Below are positions 25,708-33,878 of a DNA stretch of 64,000 nucleotides, piece by piece (position 1 is the stretch's first letter; each line of letters opens with the position of its first letter). Under the pieces are notes generated by a model. That model was not told where the DNA came from. It was given only the letters and a program-made list of their open reading frames with translations, and did no database searches. The position numbers and the translations under genes are program-made. Source of the DNA: Bog-473 sp963791455 (GTDB lineage: Bacteria; Actinomycetota; Acidimicrobiia; Acidimicrobiales; RAAP-2); NCBI GenBank assembly GCA_963791455.1, contig CAWBSM010000004.1:682001-746000 (forward strand). Reading direction: 5' to 3'.

Positions 25708-27186
25708 GTGAGCACCTCGAAGTCTTCAACTACGAAGGAAACTGCCGCTTCGCGGAGCGCTGCCTACCCCATACGAGCGGGCATGGTGCTTCGCGTTCCG
25801 CGGCTGTGGGTGATCACGCTCGTTATCGCGTCGGTGATGGTCGCGTTAATAACGACTTTCTACATCGCGTCGGTGGTTGATCCCATTGCTCATCTCAACG
25901 GCCTGCCGATCGTGGTCGTGAACGAGGATGCCGGTGTCACGATCGGTTGGCAACACTTCAACATCGGTCGCCAGGTAGAGACCGGTTTGATGGCGAGCCC
26001 TGTTGTATCGAGCCATCTGAAGATCACGCCCTCGAACCTTCCCGGGGCTGAGCAGATCATGGACAGTAACAACGCCTACGCGACCGTCGTCATCCCGCCA
26101 GCCTTCACCGCTGCTCTCCTAACCGTATCGGGCGTGCCCGTGCCAAGGCCAACCGCGGGTCGACCGGAAATCGACATCATGACCAACGACCGGGCTGGCA
26201 CACTCGGAGTCGCCCTGGCCACCGGATTCCTTCAACCGGGCCTCAGCGTCGCATCAAGACAGATCGGGCGGGAACTCTCGGCCCGCGCACCCGCTGGTGG
26301 GTCGACCCCAGCAACGCGGGCATTGCTCAGCGATCCGGTGGAGGTAACAACCACGCCATACCGGCCTCTGCCACCGCACAGCGCCCTCGGGCTGAGTGCC
26401 TTTTACATTTCCCTACTCGCGCTCACATGCGGCTTTCTGGTGGGCACCATCGTTAACACTGGCGTGGACTCCGGGACCGGGTATGCCACAACCGAGATCG
26501 GGCCCCGCTGGCGCCAGTCTCAGCCACTGCCGATCAACAGGTTTCAGACCCTCCTCATCAAGTGGGCGGTGGTCGCCGTCCTGGCCGCAGTTGTGAGCGG
26601 CGTAATCCTTGCCGTCGCGGCCGGGGCGCTACGCATGGACGCCCCCAACCTCGGTCTGTTGTGGTTGTTCATGTGGTTGTGCTCGGCGAGCGTCGCCGCG
26701 GGGACCATCGTCCTCTTCGCTGTCGTCGGCAGCTATGGGCAGCTCTTGGCGCTGCTGATCTTCGTCTACCTCGGGTTGGCCTCTGCCGGGGGAACCGTGC
26801 CGGTACAAGCGCTACCCGGGCCCCTTCGGGCCATCAGTCCGGTGGATCCGCTCCGCGAAATCCTCGACGGAACCCGATCCATCATGTACTTCAACGCCCG
26901 AGCAGACGCGGGATTGGCACGCGGTGCTTTGGCGGCCGGACTCGGCTCGCTCCTCTGGCTCGTACTGGGCACGGCGGTCGTCAGGTGGTATGACCGCCGA
27001 GGGTTCGAGCGCCTCAGCCCGGAACTCCTGACCCACATTGGCGCATCCGTCGCCCAGTATCGTGCTGAGCACTCAGCCCCTTCAGCAACGAGTGATGGTG
27101 AACCGCCAGCCGTGAGCGACAATGCCTCGCCTGCTCCGCAACCGGCTACGTCACCAATGGAGGCAACCAGCAAAACAGAGCAGTGA
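25708..27186 (+). CDS. YhgE/Pip-like (DUF3533/ABC-2-type) membrane protein
   Basis: 492 residues from GTG 25708, with GGGAGG seven bases upstream. An N-terminal membrane helix (WVITLVIASVMVALITTFYIASV) is followed by a large extracytoplasmic domain starting LNGLPIVVVNEDAGV, the hallmark of the YhgE/Pip and SNG1/DUF3533 group. Five more helices follow from about 230 (FYISLLALTCGFLVGTI, WAVVAVLAAVVSGVILAVAAG, LFMWLCSASVAAGTIVLFAVVG, LLALLIFVYLGLASAGGTVPVQ, ALAAGLGSLLWLVLGTAVV). The C-terminal 60 residues are Ser/Pro-rich. The family includes phage-infection proteins and components of toxin or lipid export. No ATPase or TetR gene adjoins it. Confidence 0.85.
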   Translation: MSTSKSSTTKETAASRSAAYPIRAGMVLRVPRLWVITLVIASVMVALITTFYIASVVDPIAHLNGLPIVVVNEDAGVTIGWQHFNIGRQVETGLMASPVVSSHLKITPSNLPGAEQIMDSNNAYATVVIPPAFTAALLTVSGVPVPRPTAGRPEIDIMTNDRAGTLGVALATGFLQPGLSVASRQIGRELSARAPAGGSTPATRALLSDPVEVTTTPYRPLPPHSALGLSAFYISLLALTCGFLVGTIVNTGVDSGTGYATTEIGPRWRQSQPLPINRFQTLLIKWAVVAVLAAVVSGVILAVAAGALRMDAPNLGLLWLFMWLCSASVAAGTIVLFAVVGSYGQLLALLIFVYLGLASAGGTVPVQALPGPLRAISPVDPLREILDGTRSIMYFNARADAGLARGALAAGLGSLLWLVLGTAVVRWYDRRGFERLSPELLTHIGASVAQYRAEHSAPSATSDGEPPAVSDNASPAPQPATSPMEATSKTEQ

Positions 27187-27294
27187 CATGCGGCTGCCCA
27201 CACGGGCGGGTATCCCCTATCAGTGACGCCGGCTTGGCGACACATTTCAACGCTCGAATCGATCCGCACTGATGTCGGTTGGCTTCCACGGATG

Positions 27295-27708
27295 CTATTC
27301 GCGGAAGTCGGTGGCGTCCTTGTTGGATTTTCCAAGGTTGCAGTAGTCACACAAAGCCTGGAGGTTGTCCAAATCATTGGTACCTCCCTTCGATCGGGGG
27401 ACGATGTGGTCTACGTGTAAGGGACGATCATTGTGGTGACAGAGCTGGCAACGTCCACCGGCTCGTTTGAGCACCTCATATCGCGTACTCGTGGGGACGG
27501 GATCTGCTTCGAGCAATCGGTAGTCCCACGGTGATACCCCGCGTGATTCCATGAACTCGCCTATCCGCTTTTCACAAAGTGCTCGGATTGCCGCCGCCTG
27601 CTGGTAGGTGAGTTTCGGAGCCTCCAAGGACAATAAGTCGCCATCTCGTCTGACCACGCCATGACGCCGTAGGACCGCCCCGGCACCCAGGCCCCTCTCT
27701 CCCCACAT
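27295..27708 (-). CDS. HNH endonuclease, N-terminally truncated at the tRNA junction
   Basis: The C-terminal ~130 residues match an HNH nuclease family: LRRHGVVRRDGDLLSL, LCEKRIGEFMESRGVSPWDYR, STRYEVLKRAGGRCQLC, and the HNH core LHVDHIVPRSKGGTNDLDNLQALCDYCN (zinc Cys pairs, catalytic His). Relatives have about 80 further residues before the LRRHG segment. Here that part is missing: the frame upstream runs through the palindrome (ATG 27708) and then through the tRNA itself. The gene is therefore probably a fragment cut by the event that made the repeats, although a short active nuclease is possible. It points away from the tRNA on the same strand. Confidence 0.75.
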   Translation of the reverse strand: MWGERGLGAGAVLRRHGVVRRDGDLLSLEAPKLTYQQAAAIRALCEKRIGEFMESRGVSPWDYRLLEADPVPTSTRYEVLKRAGGRCQLCHHNDRPLHVDHIVPRSKGGTNDLDNLQALCDYCNLGKSNKDATDFRE

Positions 27709-27719
27709 CACAGAGTGGG
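27672..27719 (-). repeat. Right arm of the 35-bp inverted repeat and palindromic core
   Basis: 27672-27706 is the reverse complement of 21994-22028 (34 of 35 positions). 27701-27719 carries CCCCACATCACAGAGTGGG, the core shared with 21980 and 18987. The core abuts the tRNA 3' end directly, and its last bases are the complement of the tRNA acceptor end. The inverted arm lies within the start of the truncated HNH gene. Confidence 0.7.
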
Positions 27720-27789
27720 CGCTGAGGGACTCGAACCCCCGGCCTGCTGGTTGTAAGCCAGCTGCTCTAACCAACTGAGCTAAGCGCCC
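27716..27789 (-). tRNA. tRNA-Val (anticodon TAC)
   Basis: A full cloverleaf is read on the minus strand: acceptor GGGCGCT pairing with AGCGCCC, D-arm GCTC...GAGC, anticodon stem GCTGG/CCAGC around loop CTTACAA (anticodon TAC, decoding GUA), and T-arm GGGGG-TTCGAGT-CCCTC. The discriminator base is A and CCA is not encoded. The last 22 bases (complement of 27716-27737) are duplicated at 21897-21918. It stands at the boundary between the lower-GC accessory DNA and the GC-rich part. Confidence 0.95.
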
Positions 27790-27885
27790 GTGCAATCTCT
27801 CGAGATGTACCCTTCGGGAAGAAGGTCTCCCACGGTAGCCCTCCGTAACCAGGCGAGCGCGCGGTCGCGAGCCGGAAACCGTCCG

Positions 27886-29241
27886 TCAGGCCGCGCCCGT
27901 GTCAAGCGAGTGGTCCAGCGTGAGCTGGCCCGTGTGGGTGTCGAGGTCGAACAGCTCGCCATAGCGGCCCCAGTCGACCGCGATGCGAAGCTGCTCGCGC
28001 GCCTCATCCTCGGTGAAGCCACGACGGAGGAGGTCGAGGAAGAAGCTCTCGCCGAGGGTGCCGTCCTTCGTGGTAGTCAGCGCGTTGTAGATGGCGCGCA
28101 CCAAGGGGGCGCGCTCGCGGGCCCTCCGCGCAAAGATCTGCTTCGACTCGTGGATGTCGGCTGCCACGAACACCTGGCCGTCCTCGCTGATCTGAAGGTC
28201 GGCGTCCTCCACCCCGGCCAGGCCGAGTAGCTGGGCCGCGTCGACCAGAGGGAGCAGGTCATCCACCTCGAAGGTCAAGTCGCTGGCCAACTCCGGGAGG
28301 TCCTCCCGGCCGCCTCGCGCCGCCACGATCTCGAGCAGGCCCGCCATTCCTCCGACCGTGGCCGCCGGCAGGGGCGTGTCGACCGGGGATCCCTCCCCCG
28401 GCGTGGCCGCCGTCCACACGTGCGAGGGCGCCCCCGAGTCCCGGCCGGTCATGAAGCCGTAGATCTCGTCGACGAGGGCCTCGAAGTCCGAATCGTGGCG
28501 ATCCCGGGGCTGCGGGAGGCTCACGGGAATCTCCGCCCGGATGCGGCCCGGGTTAGCGCCCAGCACGAAGATCCGGTCGGCGAGGATCACCGCTTCCTCA
28601 ATGTTGTGCGTCACGATCAACATCGCCTTGGTGGGGAAGCTCGACTGCGTCCACAGCCGGAGCAGCTCCGCTCGCAGGTTCTGCGCCGTCAGGACGTCGA
28701 GCGCCGAGAAGGGCTCGTCCATGAGCAGCGCGTCGGGCTCGACCACGAGCGCCCGCGCGAAGCCGACCCGCTGGCGCATCCCGCCCGACAACTCTTTGGG
28801 GTAGGCCGATTCGAACCCGTCGAGGCCGATCGTGTCGATGGCGCGCTCGGCCCGATCGCGCCGCTCCGCGGGGGGCACACCCCTCGCTTCGAGTCCCAGC
28901 TCCACGTTCTGGCGCACCGTGAGCCAGGGCAGCAGCGCGAAACTCTGGAACACCATCGAAACCCCGTGGCAGGCACCGTTGAGGACCTCGCCCCGATACG
29001 AGATCTCCCCCGCGGTGGGCTCGATGAGGCCCGCGATGCAGCGGAGCAGCGTGCTCTTCCCTGAGCCCGAACGTCCCAACAGTGCCACGATCTCGCCCTC
29101 GTCGAGGGTCAGCGTGATGTCCTCGAGCACCGGGAGCGGGCTGCCGTCGGGCGAGGTGAACGTCTTGAAGAGGTGCGAAACCTCGATGATCGCCCGCGCC
29201 CCGCCCGCGCTGCCGTCTCGTGGTCCCGTGGGCAGTGTCAC
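27886..29241 (-). CDS. ABC transporter ATPase with C-terminal AAA-associated domain
   Basis: 451 residues. The first ~265 form a nitrate/sulfonate/taurine-type (SsuB/TauB-like) ATPase: Walker A GRSGSGKST (56-64), Q-loop VFQSFALLPW, signature LSGGMRQRVGFARAL, Walker B LLMDEPFSALD, H-loop IVTHNIEEA. From about 300 follows the 'AAA-associated' C-terminal domain seen in a subgroup of these ATPases (LPELASDLTFEVDDLLPLVDAA ... GESFFLDLLRRGFTEDEAREQL). It powers the fused permease gene 49 bases upstream. No substrate-binding protein is encoded nearby, so the substrate is unknown. Confidence 0.92.
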   Translation of the reverse strand: MTLPTGPRDGSAGGARAIIEVSHLFKTFTSPDGSPLPVLEDITLTLDEGEIVALLGRSGSGKSTLLRCIAGLIEPTAGEISYRGEVLNGACHGVSMVFQSFALLPWLTVRQNVELGLEARGVPPAERRDRAERAIDTIGLDGFESAYPKELSGGMRQRVGFARALVVEPDALLMDEPFSALDVLTAQNLRAELLRLWTQSSFPTKAMLIVTHNIEEAVILADRIFVLGANPGRIRAEIPVSLPQPRDRHDSDFEALVDEIYGFMTGRDSGAPSHVWTAATPGEGSPVDTPLPAATVGGMAGLLEIVAARGGREDLPELASDLTFEVDDLLPLVDAAQLLGLAGVEDADLQISEDGQVFVAADIHESKQIFARRARERAPLVRAIYNALTTTKDGTLGESFFLDLLRRGFTEDEAREQLRIAVDWGRYGELFDLDTHTGQLTLDHSLDTGAA

Positions 29242-29290
29242 AGGCCCTCACTCTGGTACGGCCGCCGCGGCGCGGTCAACGTGACGGACC

Positions 29291-31048
29291 TCACAGCGAG
29301 AATCTGCTCTCTGCCAGGCGGTACAGACGTCGCCAGAAGAGCCGGTTCACCGTCACCACGAACGCGCTCATGACGATACCGCCACCGATCAGCAGAGCGA
29401 ACTTTCCCTCGCTCGAGGCCGTGGAGATGTAGTTGCCAAGGCCATAGGCATTGAGCGTTCGGTGATGCCACGCGACGAGCTCCGCCACGATGGACGCGTT
29501 CCAAGCCCCCCCGGCCGCCGTAATCCCACCGGTGACGTAGGCCGGAAAGATGGCAGGCAGGATGACCTGCTGCCAGCGCTGCCGCCGGGTCAGCCGCATC
29601 ACGGTCATCATCTCGCGCATGTCGTTGGGAATCGCGCTCGCCCCGGCGATCACGTTGAACAGGATGTACCACTGAGCTCCGAGCATCATGAGAAGAATGG
29701 CGCCGTAATCCAAAGGCACACCGAGGCCCAGGAAGATTGCCGTGATGAAGGGGAACAACAGGATGGCCGGGAAGCTGGCGAGGACCTGCACGATGGGCTG
29801 GGCGTAGCGGGAGAGTCGGGGGCTCATGCCGATCTTCACTCCCACCGGCACCCAGACGATCGTGGAGATGACCAGGAGGACGACCACCCGCGCGAAGGTG
29901 GCGAACCCCAGTGCGATGAGTGAAGGGAATCGGGAGAACCCGAGATGCGCGTTGAGGTAGAAGATTCCGCTCACGGCCACGACCCCCGACGCGGCGACGA
30001 TGACGGTCCAGAAGATGAAGTCGCCGAGACGCCGCCGGCGCTCGTCCTGGCGCAACGGGTACTCGGCCAGCCCGAAGGGACGGGTGACCCGGTCCAGGAA
30101 ACGACCGATCGGCCGGGTGAGCCGAGCCAGCGCGTGGGGGATCGCCGACCGGCGCAACGTGTCGAGCACGATGCTCTTGGGCTTCTCGGTCGACTCCGAC
30201 GTCTCCATGCGGAACCGCTCCGCCCAGGCGACCAACGGGCGGAAGACGAAGAAGTTCGTGCCCACAACCAGGATCACCATGGTGACGATGGCGATGATCA
30301 CCTTGGGGTAGGAGCCCGCGGCCGCGGCGGCGCCCATGTAGCTCCCGATCCCCGGGAGGCTCTGGGTGAGGCCCTTGCCCCCGATGAACACGGTGACCGC
30401 CTCTGAGGCGGTCAGGAAGAACCAGCCGCCGCCCATCGACATCATCATGTTCCAGACCAGCCCGATCATCGAGCTCGGGACGTCGAGCTTCCAGAACCGC
30501 TGCCACTTGGTTAGCCGGTACATCCGGGCCGCCTCGTCCAGCTCGGTCGGCTGGGAGATGAGGGAGTGGTAGAAGCTGAATGTCATGTTCCACGCCTGCG
30601 AGGTGAAGATCACGAAGATGGACGCCGCCTCGAGGCCGAGCAGGTTGTCGGGGAACAACTTGATGAAGAAGGTCAACGCCACGGGCAGGAAGACCAAGAT
30701 CGGGATCGACTGCAGGACGTCGAGGATCGGGACCAGCACCTTCTCCGCCCGGCGCAAGCGCGCCGCCGCCGTGCCGTAGACCAGCGTGAACACCGTCGAG
30801 AGGAACAAGGCGATGAACATCCGGAGGAGCGAGCGCGCCGCGTAGTAGGGGACGTTCGAGATGTCCGTGTTCAGCTTGACGAACGTTCGGCCCGGGGCGT
30901 AGTTGACGGCCATCGACTGGCCCAGCTTCACGACGACGTAAAGGAGCGCGATGATCGCAACGGCGAGCAACAAGTCGTAGAGGTTCAGCCCCCGGCCGCG
31001 TAGCGCCTCTCGTACCGGAAGGCCGCGCCGTGTCGGAGCGGGGCTCAT
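29291..31048 (-). CDS. ABC transporter permease, two fused membrane domains
   Basis: 585 residues with a duplicated binding-protein-dependent permease unit. The first unit spans about 25-275 with the EAA loop ELDEAARMYRLTKWQRFWKLDVPSSM. The second spans about 340-575 with DMREMMTVMRLTRRQRWQQVILPAIFP. A central cytoplasmic linker rich in Arg (RQDERRRRLGDF) connects them. One chain thus supplies both halves of the membrane channel, a known variant of NitT/TauT-type importers paired with an AAA-associated ATPase. About 12 membrane segments are visible. It precedes its ATPase and follows an SCO6745-like and a phosphatase-like gene on the same strand. Confidence 0.92.
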   Translation of the reverse strand: MSPAPTRRGLPVREALRGRGLNLYDLLLAVAIIALLYVVVKLGQSMAVNYAPGRTFVKLNTDISNVPYYAARSLLRMFIALFLSTVFTLVYGTAAARLRRAEKVLVPILDVLQSIPILVFLPVALTFFIKLFPDNLLGLEAASIFVIFTSQAWNMTFSFYHSLISQPTELDEAARMYRLTKWQRFWKLDVPSSMIGLVWNMMMSMGGGWFFLTASEAVTVFIGGKGLTQSLPGIGSYMGAAAAAGSYPKVIIAIVTMVILVVGTNFFVFRPLVAWAERFRMETSESTEKPKSIVLDTLRRSAIPHALARLTRPIGRFLDRVTRPFGLAEYPLRQDERRRRLGDFIFWTVIVAASGVVAVSGIFYLNAHLGFSRFPSLIALGFATFARVVVLLVISTIVWVPVGVKIGMSPRLSRYAQPIVQVLASFPAILLFPFITAIFLGLGVPLDYGAILLMMLGAQWYILFNVIAGASAIPNDMREMMTVMRLTRRQRWQQVILPAIFPAYVTGGITAAGGAWNASIVAELVAWHHRTLNAYGLGNYISTASSEGKFALLIGGGIVMSAFVVTVNRLFWRRLYRLAESRFSL

Positions 31049-31186
31049 GGATGGCGTCCGAGGGAGCCGGCCCGGGGCGCGCCAGGCGATGGTCGTCCGT
31101 GCGTTGCGTGGCTCAAGGTCGTGCTCCCACCGGGCCGTGCGAGTCGGGCCCGCTCAGAGTGCGGGGCGGGCCGGTCGCCTGCACCC

Positions 31187-32035
31187 TCAGCGCAGCTGTT
31201 CGGCGAAGATCGTGCTCCAGGGTCGGACGAGGGCGCGCAATGCCGCGCAGCCCTGTTCTCCGAGGGTCTCGTAGGGCCGGGCTGCCAGTGCGTCGGTGCC
31301 GTCCTCGATGGCCCGGCGCTGACTCCGGCCCCACTCGGTCAAGCAGAGCTCGTCGCTACGCTCGAGCCAGCCCCGCCCCCGCAGCGCGTCGACCGCGGCG
31401 TCCCACGCCTCCTGCGGCCAACCCCGGGTCGAGCGCAACAGCGGCGCCGGCACGTCGCCGGCCGCCGCGTGAGTGACCAACGCCTCGACGCCGGAAAGGC
31501 CGTGCACGACCAGAAGCGCGATGTGGCCGTCCCCGCGGTACTCACGCAGGATGGACTGGGCGTGCCACAAGACCAGGTGCGGTTCGGCCGGCCAGGCCAG
31601 GTCGGCGTGCGCCGCCGCCAGGGGCCTCCCCTCGGTCCGACGGCTCGCCTCTTCCGCCGCGGCGCGCGCCAGGTCGGCGGCGCGGCGCATCGGCGCGGAA
31701 GCGAGCACCTCGTCGCCCAGCAGCCGCCCGCAGGCTGTGTCGACGGCTCCGAAGCGGGCGGTCACGAGCGCTTCGGGTGTCGCGATGGCCCAGGCAGACG
31801 GAATCGCCGCGTACACGAGCTCGGGGTTGAAGTTGAAGAACGTCGAGACCACCACGTCCGCCTGTACCGCGCCCATGGGCGCCGCCCGCGACGCGAAGTA
31901 ACCGGCCCGCCCCGTGATACCGAGACGCTCGTAGGCCTCCGCCGCTTCGGGCACGAAGTACACCATGCCGTGGAACGGCTCGAGCGTGCGCCAGGTCTTG
32001 CGTGCCCACAAGGCTCCGTCGGTCGCGGCGTTCAC
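31187..32035 (-). CDS. SCO6745-family protein (winged-helix-like)
   Basis: 282 residues. The order LEPFHGMVYFVPEAAEAYERLGITGRAGYFASRAAPMG, then NFNPELVYAAIPSAW, HLVLWHAQSILREYRGDGHIALL and ERSDELCLTEWGRSQRRAIEDGTD, is that of the actinobacterial SCO6745 family. Its C-terminal part looks like a MarR-type winged helix, but no function is established. The ATG overlaps the stop of the upstream phosphatase-like gene by four bases, so the two are translationally coupled. Confidence 0.87.
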   Translation of the reverse strand: MNAATDGALWARKTWRTLEPFHGMVYFVPEAAEAYERLGITGRAGYFASRAAPMGAVQADVVVSTFFNFNPELVYAAIPSAWAIATPEALVTARFGAVDTACGRLLGDEVLASAPMRRAADLARAAAEEASRRTEGRPLAAAHADLAWPAEPHLVLWHAQSILREYRGDGHIALLVVHGLSGVEALVTHAAAGDVPAPLLRSTRGWPQEAWDAAVDALRGRGWLERSDELCLTEWGRSQRRAIEDGTDALAARPYETLGEQGCAALRALVRPWSTIFAEQLR

Positions 32036-32772
32036 AGTTGCCTCTCCTCCCCGAGAAGGTCGGCCAGGGGGCCGGTGGCGGCCACGATCGGCCGCCGGGT
32101 CGACGCATCGCGCACCACCAGGTCCCGGCCCTCGCGTTCTCCCTCCGCCGCGCCCGCTTCACGGCAGATCAGCAGGCCGGCGAGATAGTCCCACCCGTGC
32201 AGCGTGCTTCGCCCCGCCACCAGGTAGGCGTCCAGCACGCCCTCGGCGACCGCGCAGCACTCGAGCGAGGCGGCGCCGAGCGCCCGGTACTGGGCCCAGC
32301 CCGGGTAATGGCCAGGAAAACCCGAGATACCGACGATGGCAAGTCCGAGTTCCTCGCAGCCCGACGGCCTGATCTCGTTCCCGTCCTTTTCTGCCCCGCC
32401 GCCGCGCACGGCCGCGTACCGCTCCCCCGTCGCTTGATTGACGACGAGACCCACTCGTGGCCCCGCGACATCGAGCACACAGATGCTCGTGGCGTAGAAG
32501 GGCACCCCTCGGTGCGCGTTGGTGGAGCCGTCGACGGGATCGATGACCGCCAACAGCCCGGAGGACTGCTCACCGGTCACGCCCGACTCCTCGGAGAGCA
32601 CGGTCAAGCCCGCGCCGTGGAGGATGGGCAGCGCCACGCCGTCGGCGGCCAGGTCGAGACGGTACTGACCCGGCTTGACCCCCGTCGGTCCCCAGTCATC
32701 GAGTCCGTCGAGCGCTTCACGCACGGCCATCACGGCGTTGTCGAGCACCTCGAGAAGGCGGGCGTCATCCAC
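32032..32772 (-). CDS. Inositol-monophosphatase-family protein
   Basis: 246 residues. Metal-site motifs are present: LSEESG (Glu about 61-62), the hallmark DPVDGSTN (78-85) and LHGWDYLAGLLICREAG (about 190-206). These are the sites where Mg2+ and the phosphate of inositol phosphate, fructose-1,6-bisphosphate, histidinol phosphate or PAP are held. The substrate cannot be fixed from sequence; it is somewhat short and has ALPILHGAGLTV where classical enzymes keep a longer helix pair. It starts the leftward unit phosphatase - SCO6745 - permease - ATPase and is divergent from 32852. Confidence 0.87.
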   Translation of the reverse strand: MDDARLLEVLDNAVMAVREALDGLDDWGPTGVKPGQYRLDLAADGVALPILHGAGLTVLSEESGVTGEQSSGLLAVIDPVDGSTNAHRGVPFYATSICVLDVAGPRVGLVVNQATGERYAAVRGGGAEKDGNEIRPSGCEELGLAIVGISGFPGHYPGWAQYRALGAASLECCAVAEGVLDAYLVAGRSTLHGWDYLAGLLICREAGAAEGEREGRDLVVRDASTRRPIVAATGPLADLLGEERQL

Positions 32773-32851
32773 GGGAGACGAACCCTATCGGCCGTCGTCA
32801 CCTGGGCGGCTCGGCGGGCCGCCGGTCCGATCCCGGTAGGCTGACTCGGTT

Positions 32852-33409
32852 GTGGCTGCCATAGACGTCGCCGGGTACGTCGCCGACCTGAAAGACCACT
32901 CCGTCGACCACGGGTTCCACGTGCACGACGAGCGGCACTTCGTCGAGACCTACTCCTTGCGCCAGGTCTGGGAGGTCGACCTCCATCCCGAGGAGGGCTG
33001 TGGCGGCCCGCTGGACCTCCACCTCGCCCTCGACGTCGACCCCCGCGTGCTCCTCTCTTTCGAGGACGCCGTCGTGCTGCTCTCCGAGGACGAGGAGCCG
33101 CCCGACGAGTACCACTTCCCGCTGACCTTCACCTGGGCGCTCCCGCCCCTGCCGAGCGGGCCCGACCTGCTCCGCCTGGCCATCGACCTCGCCGGCGTCG
33201 GTGGCATCGAGCTCCCGCTCGAGGTCTCGGCCATCGACTCTTTCGCCAACGCCACCGACGGCTCGGAGCGGCGGCTCAGCATCGTGGCCCGCCATCCGGT
33301 GTCGCTCGCCCGCGTCCTGAGCGGCGAGGAGCTGCTGTGCGACGTCTTCGACCGGGCCCTCGCCGTGAGCCGCTTCCTCCTCGAGTCAGCCGAACGCTGG
33401 CTCGGTTGA
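32852..33409 (+). CDS. Conserved acidic protein of unknown function
   Basis: 185 residues starting at GTG 32852 (VAAIDVAGYVADLKDHSVDHGFHVHDERHF). The protein is strongly acidic (DLHLALDVDPRVLLSFED, LLSEDEEPPDEYHF) and soluble, with Leu-rich C-terminal helices (DVFDRALAVSRFLLESAERWLG). I do not recognise the family. Codon use and composition are those of a real gene. The lipoprotein gene begins two bases after its stop, so they are probably co-transcribed. Confidence 0.75.
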   Translation: MAAIDVAGYVADLKDHSVDHGFHVHDERHFVETYSLRQVWEVDLHPEEGCGGPLDLHLALDVDPRVLLSFEDAVVLLSEDEEPPDEYHFPLTFTWALPPLPSGPDLLRLAIDLAGVGGIELPLEVSAIDSFANATDGSERRLSIVARHPVSLARVLSGEELLCDVFDRALAVSRFLLESAERWLG

Positions 33410-33410
33410 G

Positions 33411-33878
33411 GTGGGGCGGGCCCGCCGCCCCGGTGCAGGTCGGGTGGCCGCGGTAGCGCTCACCGTCGCCGGCTCGGTCGTCGCTCTGAGCGCCTGCGGC
33501 AACGCCGGCGGTCAGGCCCTCGCGCAACAGGCGTGCGTGCACGTCCACCGCTCCGTCTCGGACTACCTCCGCGCGACGCGCGCCGGCACGTCCCCCGCCA
33601 CCGCGGCCCAGCTGCAGAAAAAGGCCGATCAGGAGCTGCGGGCCGCCCTCCCCTTGGCGGCCCAGGCGAACTCGGACGACGGTTCGTGGAACTCGCTGAT
33701 GACCACGATCTCGGAGATCTCCGTCGTCGACGAAGGCCATCTCCTCCCCGCCCTGCGGGCGCAGTGCGTCGTGGCCGACGCCAATCCCAACGTCAATCCG
33801 CAGAGCCCCGGGAACAGCGGGAGCGGCAGCACCACCCCGCAGAACGTGAACCCCAATCCGGCCTCACCCGCCGGTTGA
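33411..33878 (+). CDS. Small lipoprotein
   Basis: 155 residues from GTG 33411. The basic start (RARRPGAGR) and hydrophobic core VAAVALTVAGSVVAL are followed by the lipobox LSAC (Cys about 29), so it should be exported and lipid-anchored. The mature part has a helical segment (RSVSDYLRATRAGT, QLQKKADQELRAALPLAAQ) and three further Cys/His positions. The C-terminal 35 residues are Asn/Pro/Ser-rich and disordered. Function unknown. Its end overlaps by 15 bases the end of the convergent acyltransferase gene. Confidence 0.75.
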   Translation: MGRARRPGAGRVAAVALTVAGSVVALSACGNAGGQALAQQACVHVHRSVSDYLRATRAGTSPATAAQLQKKADQELRAALPLAAQANSDDGSWNSLMTTISEISVVDEGHLLPALRAQCVVADANPNVNPQSPGNSGSGSTTPQNVNPNPASPAG

